From assembly GCF_016918015.1 (NCBI RefSeq), contig NZ_JAERMK010000001.1:388805-452804 (forward strand): a DNA stretch of 64,000 nt, read 5' to 3'. The notes beneath the pieces were generated by a model. The model saw only the letters and a program-made list of their open reading frames with translations, did not search any database and was not told the origin of the DNA. A program made the translations under genes and the position numbers. Within the stretch, counting starts at the first letter, position 1. Each line of letters starts with the position of its first letter. Positions 33,637 through 43,555 of this stretch are shown here, piece by piece. Source of the DNA: Glycomyces sp. YM15 (GTDB lineage: Bacteria > Actinomycetota > Actinomycetes > Mycobacteriales > Micromonosporaceae).

Positions 33637-33710
33637 ATGTCGTACCCGTAGGTCAGGGTTGCAACCGGGGGCCCATGGATGTCCGATTCGCCGGGACCCT
33701 CCGCTCACAT
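33637..33710 (+). repeat. Dispersed intergenic repeat R1, copy 2
   Basis: Starts ATGTCGTACCCGTAGGTC, continues AGGGTTGCAACCGGGGGCCC and GATGTCCGATTCGCCGGGAC, and ends CCTCCGCTCACAT. It is nearly identical over its whole 74 bases to the copy at 49651-49723, 16 kb away. Confidence 0.75.
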
Positions 33711-33715
33711 GCCGC

Positions 33716-34870
33716 TCAGCGCGGCGGCTGCCAGTCCGAGAGCGACGCGGCCTGGTGCTGCACCCACGAGTCCGGCACCGCCCGCAGCAGGCTCTTCGTC
33801 ATGCCCCTGCCGCCGGAGGCGATCGTGTGGACGCGCCGCGAGAGGCGCGCGACGCGCTTGATCCGCGCCGTGCGCGCCCGGTCGTAGGAGCCGAGCGCGG
33901 CGGGCACCGACTCGGGGCTGCGCCGCAGCGCCCACCCGAGCGTGACCGCGTCCTCCAGGGCGAGGCTGCCGCCCTGCGCGAGGATCGGCGCGACCCCGTG
34001 CGCGGCGTCGCCCAACAGCACCAGGCCGCCGTTGCCCACCGGCTGGTGGAGCACCGGCGGGACCGGCCACACGTACCGGACCGGCTGCTGCGTCAGTTCC
34101 GAAGGGCGGGTCGCGGCGATGAACTTCCCCACGGGCGCGGGCCAGTCCGCGAACCACCGGTTGATGAGCTCGTGCTGGATCTGCGGCGACTCGGGCCGCA
34201 TCCCGCCCGGCACCGTCGCCCACCAGCACGCCCCGGCGTGCCCGAGGTCGCCGTAGCCGAAGCGGCGCCGGTCGGGCCCGTAGATCTCGACCGCGTCCGT
34301 GGTGCGTTCGGGGGCGCGGTGGGCGGGGACGAGACCGCGGAAGCACACCACCCCGGCATCCACCGTGGGCGACCCGGGGGCGATGAGGGTGCGTGTCGGC
34401 GAGTCGATGCCGTCGGCGGCGACCACCAGGTCGGCGTCCCAGCGGCGCGAGGCGTCCCCCGCCGCCAGGTCCACCATGTCGATCCGGTCGACCTGCGTCG
34501 CCGGATGGACCTGGACGTTGTCGCCCAGCCGCGACACGAGTGCCTCGTACAGCATCGCGGTGTGCACCATCACCGAAGGCGTGCCGTCATCGGCCCCGAG
34601 CATCGCCGCCGCGAACGAGCTGGACAGCCGCTCCTCGTTGCGGATCTCGAAGCGGTCCACCGGGGTCCCGGACGCGTCGAGCAGTGCGTCGACCCCGAGC
34701 GCGCGCAGCGCGCGCACGCCCGAGGCCCACAGGATCATGCCCAGGTTCTCGCCCTTGAGGCGCTCGCGCCGCTCCAGCAGCGCGACCCGCCAGCCCAGGT
34801 TGGACAGGACGATCGCGCTGGCGAGCCCGGCGACGCCGGCGCCGACGACTACGGCTCTTCGGTTCTGCAT
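33716..34870 (-). CDS. FAD-dependent monooxygenase (aromatic hydroxylase type)
   Basis: A 384-residue flavoprotein of the PHBH-like group. The FAD dinucleotide fold is VVVGAGVAGLASAIVL, the second FAD/NADPH motif DLVVAADGIDSPTR is near residue 160, and the third LVLLGDAAHGVAPILAQGGSLALED is near 270-295. Such enzymes hydroxylate aromatic compounds or modify secondary metabolites using NAD(P)H and oxygen; the substrate is unknown. ATG 34870 is preferred over GTG 34876 because of its GGCAGG spacing. It lies directly downstream of lgt (21 bases), so it may be read from the trp-lgt transcript. Confidence 0.88.
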   Translation of the reverse strand: MQNRRAVVVGAGVAGLASAIVLSNLGWRVALLERRERLKGENLGMILWASGVRALRALGVDALLDASGTPVDRFEIRNEERLSSSFAAAMLGADDGTPSVMVHTAMLYEALVSRLGDNVQVHPATQVDRIDMVDLAAGDASRRWDADLVVAADGIDSPTRTLIAPGSPTVDAGVVCFRGLVPAHRAPERTTDAVEIYGPDRRRFGYGDLGHAGACWWATVPGGMRPESPQIQHELINRWFADWPAPVGKFIAATRPSELTQQPVRYVWPVPPVLHQPVGNGGLVLLGDAAHGVAPILAQGGSLALEDAVTLGWALRRSPESVPAALGSYDRARTARIKRVARLSRRVHTIASGGRGMTKSLLRAVPDSWVQHQAASLSDWQPPR

Positions 34871-34891
34871 CTGCACCTGCCCGGGGAGGGG

Positions 34892-35935
34892 TCAGCTGTC
34901 GTCGCGGGTCTTGCCCGCGTCGGCCGGGGGTTCCTCGGCGGTCGGTTCGGCGATGACGTCGTCCTCGGGCCGGTCGGGTTCGGCGTCGGTTTCGGCTTCG
35001 GCTTCGGCTTCGTTGGCGGCGGATTCGATGTCGCCGGGTTCGGCGCCCTTGGGGAGGGCCCCGTCGACGTACCCGGCGGCTTTCGCCTGGTCGGAGTTCC
35101 ACGGGACGACGACGCGGTCGCCGCCGTCGAGGACGAACACCTTGCGGGTGCCGCGCACGGTCAGCAGGTAGGCCACGGCGAGGACCACGACGACGATGCT
35201 GACCCACTGGTTGAGGCGCAGGCCGCCCCAGCCTTCGGCGGGGTCGATGCGCAGGCCTTCGATCCAGAAGCGGCCGGTCCAGTAGAGGGCGGCGAAGAGC
35301 GCCACGGCGCGCCCGGCGCCGAACTTCCATCGGCGGTCGGCGAGCAGGAGGACGGCGGCGACGCCGAGGTTCCACAGCGCTTCGTAGAGGAACGTGGGGT
35401 GGAACGTGGCGTATTCGAGGTATCCGGCCACGCGGTGGTCGATGTCGATGGACACGGCCCACCAGGCGTCGAGCGGTTTGCCGTACAGCTCCTGGTTGAA
35501 CCAGTTGCCGAGGCGGCCGATGGCCTGCGCGACGGGGATGCCGGGGATGCACGCGTCGGCGACCATCGCGAACGGCAGGCCCAGTTGGCGGCAGCCGAGC
35601 CACATGCCGACGGCGCCGAGGAGGATCGCGCCGGGGATGCCGAGGCCGCCTTCCCAGACGGCGAGGGCCTTCCACGGGTCGCCGTCCGGCCCGAAGTAGG
35701 CGTCCGGGCTGGTGACGACGTGATAGATGCGGGCGCCGACGATGCCGAAGGGCACCGCCCACACGGCGAGGTCGAGCACCGCCCACTTGGGGGCGCCGCG
35801 GGAGCGCAGGCGCGCCTCGGCGATCCAGCAGGCGACGACGATCCCTGCGATGAGGCAGAGGGCGTAGGCGCGGATCGGGATGGGGCCGAGGTGCCAGACG
35901 GACTCCGACGGGCTCGGAATGTATGCGAGGTCCAC
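34892..35935 (-). CDS. lgt: Prolipoprotein diacylglyceryl transferase (Lgt) with acidic tail
   Basis: A 347-residue membrane enzyme that adds diacylglycerol to the lipobox cysteine of prolipoproteins, such as the two lipoproteins in this window. It has seven hydrophobic helices, the Lgt signature AIGRLGNWFNQELYG (essential Arg), GGLGIPGAI and FHPTFLYEALWN. After the last helix comes an approximately 90-residue cytoplasmic tail rich in Glu, Asp, Ala and Pro (for example EAEAEAETDAEPDRPEDD), often seen in actinobacterial Lgt. GTG 35935 is the start closest to the normal N-terminus. It follows trpA, the usual actinobacterial order. Confidence 0.93.
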   Translation of the reverse strand: MDLAYIPSPSESVWHLGPIPIRAYALCLIAGIVVACWIAEARLRSRGAPKWAVLDLAVWAVPFGIVGARIYHVVTSPDAYFGPDGDPWKALAVWEGGLGIPGAILLGAVGMWLGCRQLGLPFAMVADACIPGIPVAQAIGRLGNWFNQELYGKPLDAWWAVSIDIDHRVAGYLEYATFHPTFLYEALWNLGVAAVLLLADRRWKFGAGRAVALFAALYWTGRFWIEGLRIDPAEGWGGLRLNQWVSIVVVVLAVAYLLTVRGTRKVFVLDGGDRVVVPWNSDQAKAAGYVDGALPKGAEPGDIESAANEAEAEAETDAEPDRPEDDVIAEPTAEEPPADAGKTRDDS

Positions 35936-36007
35936 GACGAGTAAACCTATCGGTTGCGTGAGCGGCGCGTGGCACGGCCCCGCGCCGGTCCCACGCCCGG
36001 GCCGCAC

Positions 36008-36060
36008 GCCGTCCCCGCGCGGGGACGGCGAAGGCCCCGCGGGAGTGCTCCCGCGGGGCC
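36008..36060 (-). terminator. Tandem hairpins after the trp operon
   Basis: Two stem-loops follow trpA on the minus strand: 36033-36045 with 36048-36060 (13 bp), and the palindrome 36008-36029 (9-bp arms). They separate trpA from lgt, though readthrough to lgt is possible. Confidence 0.7.
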
Positions 36061-36070
36061 GCGCGCTGCG

Positions 36071-36859
36071 TCAGCGGCGGACGCCCGCGGCGAGGTCGGC
36101 CGTCAGTTCGGCGAGCCGCTGGTGTCCGGTGGGGATGTCCGGTGCGTCCAGGTAGCAGTTGACGATCGCCGAGCCGACGATCACCGCGTCCCCGTACGCG
36201 CCGATCTCCGCGGCCTGGTCGCCCGAGCGGACGCCCAAGCCGACGCCGATCGGCAGGTCGGTGTGCTTTCGGGTGCGCTCCACGAGCGCCGGGGCGACCG
36301 CGGAGGTGGCGGCGCGGGCACCGGTCACGCCCATGACCGACTGCGCGTACACGAACCCGCGGCACGCGGCCACCGTCGCGGCGATCCGCTCCTCCGTCGA
36401 CGAAGGCGCGACCAGGAAGACTCGGTCGAGCCCGTACGCGTCCGAGGCCTTGATCCACTCCCCCGCCTCGTCCGGGATGAGGTCGGGCGTGATCAGCCCG
36501 GCCCCGCCCGCGGCCGCGAAGTCGCGCGCGAACCGGTCGACCCCGTACCGCTCCACCAGGTTCCAATAGGTCATGACGAGGATCGGGACGCGGCCGGCGA
36601 CCGCCTCGGTCACCTCGAACACCTGCCGGGTCCGGAAGCCGCCCGCGAGCGCCTGGTCGGCGGCCCGCTGGATCGCCGGGCCGTCCATCACCGGGTCCGA
36701 ATAGGGCAGGCCCAGCTCGATGATGTCGGCCCCGTGGTCGATCATGATGTCGACGGCCTTGATCGAATCGGCCAGCGTCGGGTAGCCCGCGGGCAGGTAG
36801 CCCACCAGCGCGGCCCGGCCCTCGGCCCTGGTCTTCGCGAAAGCGTCAGCGGCGTGCAC
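36071..36859 (-). CDS. trpA: Tryptophan synthase alpha chain
   Basis: A 262-residue TIM-barrel that cleaves indole-3-glycerol phosphate to indole for TrpB. The catalytic acids are E48 (IIELGLPYSDP) and D59 (VMDGPAIQ); the phosphate-binding segments are VAPSSTEERI, GVGLGVRSG and AVIVGSAIV. GTG 36859 lies two bases after the trpB stop, so the genes are translationally coupled and co-expressed. Confidence 0.95.
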   Translation of the reverse strand: MHAADAFAKTRAEGRAALVGYLPAGYPTLADSIKAVDIMIDHGADIIELGLPYSDPVMDGPAIQRAADQALAGGFRTRQVFEVTEAVAGRVPILVMTYWNLVERYGVDRFARDFAAAGGAGLITPDLIPDEAGEWIKASDAYGLDRVFLVAPSSTEERIAATVAACRGFVYAQSVMGVTGARAATSAVAPALVERTRKHTDLPIGVGLGVRSGDQAAEIGAYGDAVIVGSAIVNCYLDAPDIPTGHQRLAELTADLAAGVRR

Positions 36860-36861
36860 GA

Positions 36862-38070
<1,209 letters not shown>

Positions 38071-38134
38071 GGGCTTCGCTCCCCTTCGCAACTCGCCGCC
38101 CGGCGCGCCGGGCGTGTGGTTTCGTCCGCGACCG

Positions 38135-38941
38135 CTAGATCGGGCGCGGCGTGGCCGGGTGGGACCCGGCGGTGACCAGCTCGGCGACGGCGTCGCGCGG
38201 GCTCTTCGTCTTGACGACGCCCTCGCCGACGAGCACGGCGTCGGCTCCGGCGCTGGCGTAGCGGATGAGGTCGCGGGTGCCCCTGACACCGGATTCCGCG
38301 ACTTTGACGACGTCGCGGGGCAGGCCCGGGGCGATGCGCTCGAACACCGAGCGGTCCACGTCGAGCGTAGTCAGGTCGCGGGCGTTGACGCCAATGACTT
38401 TCGCGCCGGCGCGCAGCGCCCGGTCGGCCTCGTACTCGGTGTGGACTTCGACGAGCGCGGTCATGCCGAGCCCTTCGATGCGCTCGTGGAGCGACACGAG
38501 CGTGTCCTGGTCGAGGGCGGCCACGATGAGCAGCACGAGGTCGGCGCCGTGGGCGCGGGCTTCGAGCACCTGGTAGGGGGAGACCACGAAGTCCTTGCGG
38601 AGCACCGGGATCTGCACCTTGGCGCGCACGGCGTCGAGGTCGTCGAGGCTGCCTTTGAAGTAGTGCTGCTCGGTGAGGACCGAGATGACGGACGCGCCGC
38701 CCGCGGCGTATTCGGCGGCGAGCACGGCCGGGTCGGGGATGTCGGCGAGGGCGCCCTTGGAGGGGGAGGCCCGCTTGACCTCGGCGATGACGCTGACGCC
38801 GCCGCCGGACAGCGCCGCGTACCCGTCGAGGGCGGGGCGGGCGGCCTCGGCGCGCTCCCGGATCCGCTCGATGGGGATCTCGGTCTGGCGCCGTTCGAGA
38901 TCGGCGCGGACTTCGGTGATGATCTGCTCCAGCACGTTCAC
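38135..38941 (-). CDS. trpC: Indole-3-glycerol phosphate synthase
   Basis: A 268-residue TIM-barrel for the fourth tryptophan step. The catalytic Lys and Glu lie in [12 protein letters not shown], and further motifs are [34 protein letters not shown] and [10 protein letters not shown]. It is the stand-alone form, not fused to TrpF. The GTG start directly follows the stop of the upstream membrane-protein gene (TAG-GTG), indicating coupling. Confidence 0.95.
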   Translation of the reverse strand: MNVLEQIITEVRADLERRQTEIPIERIRERAEAARPALDGYAALSGGGVSVIAEVKRASPSKGALADIPDPAVLAAEYAAGGASVISVLTEQHYFKGSLDDLDAVRAKVQIPVLRKDFVVSPYQVLEARAHGADLVLLIVAALDQDTLVSLHERIEGLGMTALVEVHTEYEADRALRAGAKVIGVNARDLTTLDVDRSVFERIAPGLPRDVVKVAESGVRGTRDLIRYASAGADAVLVGEGVVKTKSPRDAVAELVTAGSHPATPRPI

Positions 38942-39526
38942 CTAAGATCGTCCCTTCTCCTGCGCCGATGCCGTGATATTAGGCGACGAGGGGTCCTCGC
39001 CGGAGTCGAGGGCGTTCCACAGCGACACCGGGTCCTCTGCTATGGCGGTGTTGCCGTCGGATGCCGCTTCGTAGCGGACGCTCGCGTCGGGCCAGCCGCC
39101 CGCGCGGGCGGTGGTCGCGGCCCCCGCGGACGCGAGGACGAGCGCGGCGGCGCCCATGGCCCACGGCCACGGTCCCGCGCTCAAGTGGAGGGCGCCGGCG
39201 AGGGCGGTCGCGAGCCCGGCGAGGGCGGCGACGACGCCGAGGAAGCGGCGGGCGCGATTGCCGGTGGCGAGCATCGCCAGGAACGCCGCGCCGCCCGCGA
39301 GCGCGCACGGCAGCGCCCACGAGGCGAGGTCGGTGCCGGCCTGGGCGGTGGTGGCGGTGATCCCGGCATGGCCGGTGTCGGTCGTGGAGGTCCAGTCGCG
39401 GGAGGCGGCCAGCGCGGCGAGCGCGGCCGCGAGGACGCCTGCGAGGAGGACGCGGGTGCGTTCGGCGGCACGCCGGTCGACCGCGCCTCGGTCGGCGGCG
39501 CGGGTCTCGCGGGTGGCTTCGCTCAT
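38942..39526 (-). CDS. Trp operon-associated membrane protein (TIGR02234 family)
   Basis: A 194-residue membrane protein with four hydrophobic helices, of the family found only in actinobacterial trp operons (Trp_oprn_chp). Its function is unknown. The region between helices 1 and 2 begins SRDWTSTT, matching the family, which often has a conserved Trp after helix 1. ATG 39526 overlaps the hisI stop by four bases (ATGA) and its own stop abuts trpC. In most relatives trpE lies between hisI and this gene, but here it is missing. Confidence 0.8.
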   Translation of the reverse strand: MSEATRETRAADRGAVDRRAAERTRVLLAGVLAAALAALAASRDWTSTTDTGHAGITATTAQAGTDLASWALPCALAGGAAFLAMLATGNRARRFLGVVAALAGLATALAGALHLSAGPWPWAMGAAALVLASAGAATTARAGGWPDASVRYEAASDGNTAIAEDPVSLWNALDSGEDPSSPNITASAQEKGRS

Positions 39527-39867
39527 GCGATCTCCCTTCCGGTGAAGCAGGTGCGGGTACCGGTGTGGCAGGCGGGGCCGGTCTGGTCCACCTGGAGCAG
39601 GACGGTGTCGCCGTCGCAGTCGACCGCGACCGAGACGACCGCCTGGTGGTGGCCGGAGGTCTCGCCCTTGACCCAGTACTCGCCGCGGCTGCGCGACCAG
39701 TAGGTGGCCTTGCGGGTGGCGACGGTGCGCCGCAGCGCCTCGGCGTCCATCCACGCGAGCATGAGGACCTCGCCCGTGTCGTGCTGCTGCGCGACGGCGG
39801 GGACGAGCCCGTCCGCATTGAATCGGAGGTTCGCGATCACGTCGTCGCTGGTCTGTCCTGCTTCCAC
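39523..39867 (-). CDS. hisI: Phosphoribosyl-AMP cyclohydrolase
   Basis: A 114-residue zinc enzyme for the third histidine step. Metal-binding and active-site parts are [12 protein letters not shown] (acidic) and the cysteines in [12 protein letters not shown], with [13 protein letters not shown] before them. It is the single-domain form (HisI without HisE). GTG 39867 gives the usual length; a longer start at 39948 exists but adds a non-conserved arginine-rich leader. It heads the hisI-trp transcript and is divergent from the RibD-like gene across 79 bases. hisF, the expected neighbour, is 10 kb upstream. Confidence 0.92.
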   Translation of the reverse strand: MEAGQTSDDVIANLRFNADGLVPAVAQQHDTGEVLMLAWMDAEALRRTVATRKATYWSRSRGEYWVKGETSGHHQAVVSVAVDCDGDTVLLQVDQTGPACHTGTRTCFTGREIA

Positions 39868-39946
39868 GTCTACCGATTGTGATCGCTCCCTGTCGGCGAC
39901 CGCCACCCGGGCCCGGCCGGGAGTGCATCGTGGGATTCTCGGGGGC

Positions 39947-40663
39947 ATGGAGCGCCCTTATGTGATCGTTTCGGCCGCGATGAGTCTCGACGGCTTCCTC
40001 GACGACGCCTCCCCCGAGCGCCTGACACTGTCGAACGCCGCGGACTTCGACCGGGTGGACGCGGTGCGCGCGAGCGTCGACGCGATCGCGGTCGGGGCCG
40101 GCACGGTCCGAGCGGACGACCCGCGGCTGCTCGTCCGCTCGTCCGAGCGCCGCGCCGCACGGACCGCCGCCGGGAAGCCGGCGTCGCCGCTGCGGGTCGT
40201 GATCTCCCCCTCAGGTCGGCTCGACCCCGGCTCGCAGCTCTTCGACCGCTCCGAGACGGCACCGGTCATCGTCTACACGACCACGGCCGCCGCCCGCACG
40301 TTCCCCCTCGGGCCCGAAGCGGACGAATTCGGGCCCGAGCCGTGGCCGGAGGACGCGCAGGCCCCCGAAGTGGTCCCGGTCGGCGGCGGCGGCGTACCGC
40401 CCCACGCGGTCCTGGAGGACCTCGCCCGCCGCGGCGTCGAACGGGTCCTCATCGAAGGCGGCGGGATCGTGCACACCGCGTTCCTCTCGGCCGACCTCGT
40501 CGACGAGCTGCACGTGGCGATCGCCCCGTTCCTCCTCGGCAAGACGGGCGGGGCGAGGTTCCTGTACCCCGCGGTGTTCCCCCAGTCGCCCCAGCGGCCG
40601 CTCGCACTGGTCGAGACGCGCGCGATCGGCGAGGTCGCACTGCTGGTCTACCGGCGGGTATGA
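39947..40663 (+). CDS. RibD C-terminal/dihydrofolate reductase-like pyrimidine reductase
   Basis: A 238-residue NADPH-dependent reductase related to the RibD reductase domain. The N-terminal [29 protein letters not shown] and [13 protein letters not shown] are family hallmarks. Without a deaminase domain it may be a dedicated riboflavin-pathway reductase (5-amino-6-ribosylaminouracil phosphate) or a homologue of other function. ATG 39947 is chosen on the conserved N-terminus, with GGGGG 2-6 bases upstream as a poor Shine-Dalgarno. Confidence 0.85.
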   Translation: MERPYVIVSAAMSLDGFLDDASPERLTLSNAADFDRVDAVRASVDAIAVGAGTVRADDPRLLVRSSERRAARTAAGKPASPLRVVISPSGRLDPGSQLFDRSETAPVIVYTTTAAARTFPLGPEADEFGPEPWPEDAQAPEVVPVGGGGVPPHAVLEDLARRGVERVLIEGGGIVHTAFLSADLVDELHVAIAPFLLGKTGGARFLYPAVFPQSPQRPLALVETRAIGEVALLVYRRV

Positions 40664-40753
40664 CCGACAGGGCCGCCCTGAAAACGGCAGAGCGGCGCAA
40701 TCCATCACTTAGGGTGACTGCAGCGCACGCCACGCCGATCAAGGAGCCCGCCG

Positions 40754-42496
40754 ATGTCCGCACCCGAGCCGCCGCCCAAAGCCCCGGCCGCCCCTGAGAC
40801 ACCGCCCGCCGGACCCGAACCCCGCCAGGAGACCCTCCCGGTCGACAAGCTCACCTTCGGCATCGCCGCCAGCGTCGTCCTCGCCGTCATCCTCCTCGGC
40901 GCGCTCTTCCCCGACGACTTCGAGACCGCCTCCACGGCGGCCCTCGACTGGGTCATCAACAACTTCGGCTGGCTGTTCATCATCGCCGGCAACATCTTCC
41001 TCATCCTCGCCGTCTACATCGCCGCCAGCCGCTTCGGCAACATCCGGCTCGGCCGCGCCGACGAAGCACCCGAATTCGGCGCCCTCCCCTGGATCGCCAT
41101 GATGTTCGCCGCCGGCATGGGCATCGGCCTCATGTTCTTCGGCGTCGCCGAACCCCTCTCCCACTACTTCGAGGTCCCGCCCCCGCTCGAACTCGAACCC
41201 GGCTCGGCCTACTTCGAGGACGACCGGGAGCGCGGCGCCCTCATCTACAGCTACTTCCACTGGGTGCTGCACCCCTGGGCGATCTACGCCGTCGCCGGGC
41301 TCGCGCTGGCGTACTCGACGTTCCGCAAAGGACGCGGGAACAATCTCAGCGAGGCGTTCCACCCGCTCACGGGCGGCCGCCGCTGGGCGCCGGCCGCCGG
41401 CCGGGCGATCGACCTGATGGGCATCTTCGCGACCGTGTTCGGCACCGCCGCGAGTCTCGGCTTCGGGGCGCTCCAGGTGGCGGTCGGCCTCGACATCGTC
41501 GCCGGCGTACCGAGCTCGACGCGGCTGGAACTCATCGTCATCGGGGCGCTCACGGCCGCGTTCGTCGTCTCGGCCTTCTCCGGCGTCCACCGCGGCGTCA
41601 AATGGCTCTCCACGATCAACGTGCTGCTGGCGGCCCTCATCATGGCGTTCGTGTTCATCGCCGGACCGACCCTGTTCCTCCTCGACGCCTGGCCGTCCTC
41701 GGTCGGCGCCTACCTGTCCGACCTGGTGCGGATGTCGAGCGTCACCGGCGCGTTCGGCGGCGAGGACTGGATGGCGGCCTGGACGATCTTCTACTGGGCG
41801 TGGTGGCTCTCGTGGGCGCCGTTCGTCGGCACCTTCATCGCCCGCATCTCCCGCGGACGCTCCGTGCGCCAGTTCATCATGGGCGTGCTCCTGGTGCCCT
41901 CCACCGCCTCCACCGTGTGGTTCACCGTCATGGGCGGCACCGCGATCTGGAACCAGGCCAACACCGACGCCGACTACAGCGGCGCCGTCGCGAAAGGCGA
42001 GGAGTACGCGATGTTCGCGCTGCTCGAGTCGCTGCCGCTCTACGCGCTCGTCTCCGGGATCACCATGCTGCTGGTCGCGAACTACTTCGTGACCAGCGCC
42101 GACTCGGCGTCACTCGTGCTCGGGTCCCTCTCCAGCTCGGGGTCGCTGGCGCCGAAGAAGCCGCTCGTCGTGTTCTGGGGCCTCACCATCGGCGGCGTCG
42201 CCGCGGTGCTGCTGCTCAGCGGCGGCCTCGAAGGGCTCAAGAACGCGACGATCATCGTCGCGCTGCCGTTCATGTTCGTGATGCTCCTGCTGTGCGCCGC
42301 CCTGATGAAGGAGCTCAAATCCGACCCGGCGGCGAACCCGCTGCGGCACCAGCTGCGGCACAAGGGCTTCCGCGAAGCCATCCGCAAAGTCGTCGGCGAA
42401 GAGGTCGAGAACCGCACCTCCGGACCGAACAAGTGGGGCCGTGGACGGCTCCGGTTCGGCGTCGGCAGCGGCCGCCGTGGCGGCACCGAGGAGTGA
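40754..42496 (+). CDS. BCCT-family betaine/carnitine/choline transporter
   Basis: A 580-residue secondary transporter with twelve hydrophobic helices. The family glycine-rich helix is MFAAGMGIGLMFFGVAEP, and the substrate-binding tryptophan segment is FYWAWWLSWAPFVGTFIARISRGRSVRQF. The cytoplasmic C-terminus is basic, as in osmosensing members such as BetP. It imports quaternary amines with sodium or protons, probably for osmoprotection; the exact substrate is unclear. ATG 40754 follows AAGGAG. The N-terminal tail is proline-rich. Confidence 0.92.
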   Translation: MSAPEPPPKAPAAPETPPAGPEPRQETLPVDKLTFGIAASVVLAVILLGALFPDDFETASTAALDWVINNFGWLFIIAGNIFLILAVYIAASRFGNIRLGRADEAPEFGALPWIAMMFAAGMGIGLMFFGVAEPLSHYFEVPPPLELEPGSAYFEDDRERGALIYSYFHWVLHPWAIYAVAGLALAYSTFRKGRGNNLSEAFHPLTGGRRWAPAAGRAIDLMGIFATVFGTAASLGFGALQVAVGLDIVAGVPSSTRLELIVIGALTAAFVVSAFSGVHRGVKWLSTINVLLAALIMAFVFIAGPTLFLLDAWPSSVGAYLSDLVRMSSVTGAFGGEDWMAAWTIFYWAWWLSWAPFVGTFIARISRGRSVRQFIMGVLLVPSTASTVWFTVMGGTAIWNQANTDADYSGAVAKGEEYAMFALLESLPLYALVSGITMLLVANYFVTSADSASLVLGSLSSSGSLAPKKPLVVFWGLTIGGVAAVLLLSGGLEGLKNATIIVALPFMFVMLLLCAALMKELKSDPAANPLRHQLRHKGFREAIRKVVGEEVENRTSGPNKWGRGRLRFGVGSGRRGGTEE

Positions 42497-42591
42497 CCGC
42501 CGCGATCCGCACGGCACGCGACGAGCGCCCCGGGGCGACCGGCCGCGCCGCTGCTATTTTATGGGGTGACCCTGCGGCGGAAGGAAACCTC

Positions 42592-43554
42592 ATGAAGGCG
42601 ATCGTGGTCGAGCAGACCGGCGGGCCGGGTGTGATGCGAGTACTCGAGGGCGAGGACCCGGGACCGCGACCGGGCCAGATCGCCGTCAAGGTCGCCGCCG
42701 CCGGCGTCAACTTCATCGACGTCTACCACCGCACCGGCGCCTACGGACTGCCGCTGCCCTTCACCCCCGGCCTCGAAGGCGGGGGCTACGTCGCGGCCGT
42801 CGGCGCCGGCGTCACCGGCTTCGCCATCGGCGACGAAGTCGCATGGAAGAGCGTCCCCGGATCCTATGCGGACCTCGTCGTCGGCGACGCCGACGCCTTC
42901 GTGCCCGTCCCCGAGAAGGTGGCCGTCGAGACCGCCGCCGCCGTCATGCTCCAGGGCCTCACCGCCCACTACCTGTGCAACACCGTCTACCCGGTGCAGG
43001 ACGGCGACACCGTGATCGTCCACGCCGCCGCCGGCGGCATGGGCCTTCTCCTCACCCAGATGGTCAAATCCAAGGGCGGCAAGGTCATCGGCACCGTCTC
43101 CACCGACGCGAAAGCGGAACTCGCCCGCCAGAACGGCGCCGACCACGTCATGCGCTACGAAGGGTTCGGCGAGAAGGCCCGCGAACTCACCGGCGGCGAA
43201 GGCGTGGCGGCCGTCTACGACGGCGTCGGCAAGACCACCTTCAGCGAGGGCCTCACCGCACTGCGCCGCCGCGGCGTCATGGCCCTCTTCGGCCAATCCA
43301 GCGGCCCCGTACCGCCCGTCGACCCGCAGGTCCTCCACCACGGCGGCTCGCTCGTCCTCACCCGCCCGACACTCCACGACTTCACCGCCACCCGCGAGGA
43401 ATACCTGTGGCGCGCAAGCGAGGTCTTCCAGATGATCGAGGACGACGACCTCCTCGTGCGCGTCGGCGAGACCTTCCGGCTCGAAGAGGCCCCCGAAGCC
43501 CACCAGGCGCTCGAAGCCCGCAAGACCACCGGGAAGCTCCTGCTCATCCCCTGA
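42592..43554 (+). CDS. Zinc-free quinone oxidoreductase (QOR1)
   Basis: A 320-residue medium-chain dehydrogenase/reductase. Features are GVNFIDVYHRTGAY (QOR family active-site region), the NADPH-binding AAAGGMGLLLTQM, and LRRRGVMALFGQSSG. No structural-zinc cysteines are present. It reduces quinones or enones with NADPH. ATG 42592 follows GGAAGGAAA. An AT-rich CTATTTTATGG at 42554-42564 is a likely -10 region. It ends one base before the convergent GlxA-type regulator gene. Confidence 0.9.
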   Translation: MKAIVVEQTGGPGVMRVLEGEDPGPRPGQIAVKVAAAGVNFIDVYHRTGAYGLPLPFTPGLEGGGYVAAVGAGVTGFAIGDEVAWKSVPGSYADLVVGDADAFVPVPEKVAVETAAAVMLQGLTAHYLCNTVYPVQDGDTVIVHAAAGGMGLLLTQMVKSKGGKVIGTVSTDAKAELARQNGADHVMRYEGFGEKARELTGGEGVAAVYDGVGKTTFSEGLTALRRRGVMALFGQSSGPVPPVDPQVLHHGGSLVLTRPTLHDFTATREEYLWRASEVFQMIEDDDLLVRVGETFRLEEAPEAHQALEARKTTGKLLLIP

Positions 43555-43555
43555 G

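Noticed and set aside
32675-35944. 1089-codon plus-strand frame across the acetyltransferase, monooxygenase and lgt genes
   Set aside because: Crosses three real minus-strand genes and has a composition typical of shadow frames; no recognisable domain.
39868-39946. Trp attenuator or T-box before the hisI-trp operon
   Set aside because: The divergent gap is only 79 bases and contains no leader peptide with Trp or His codons and no T-box-like motif.
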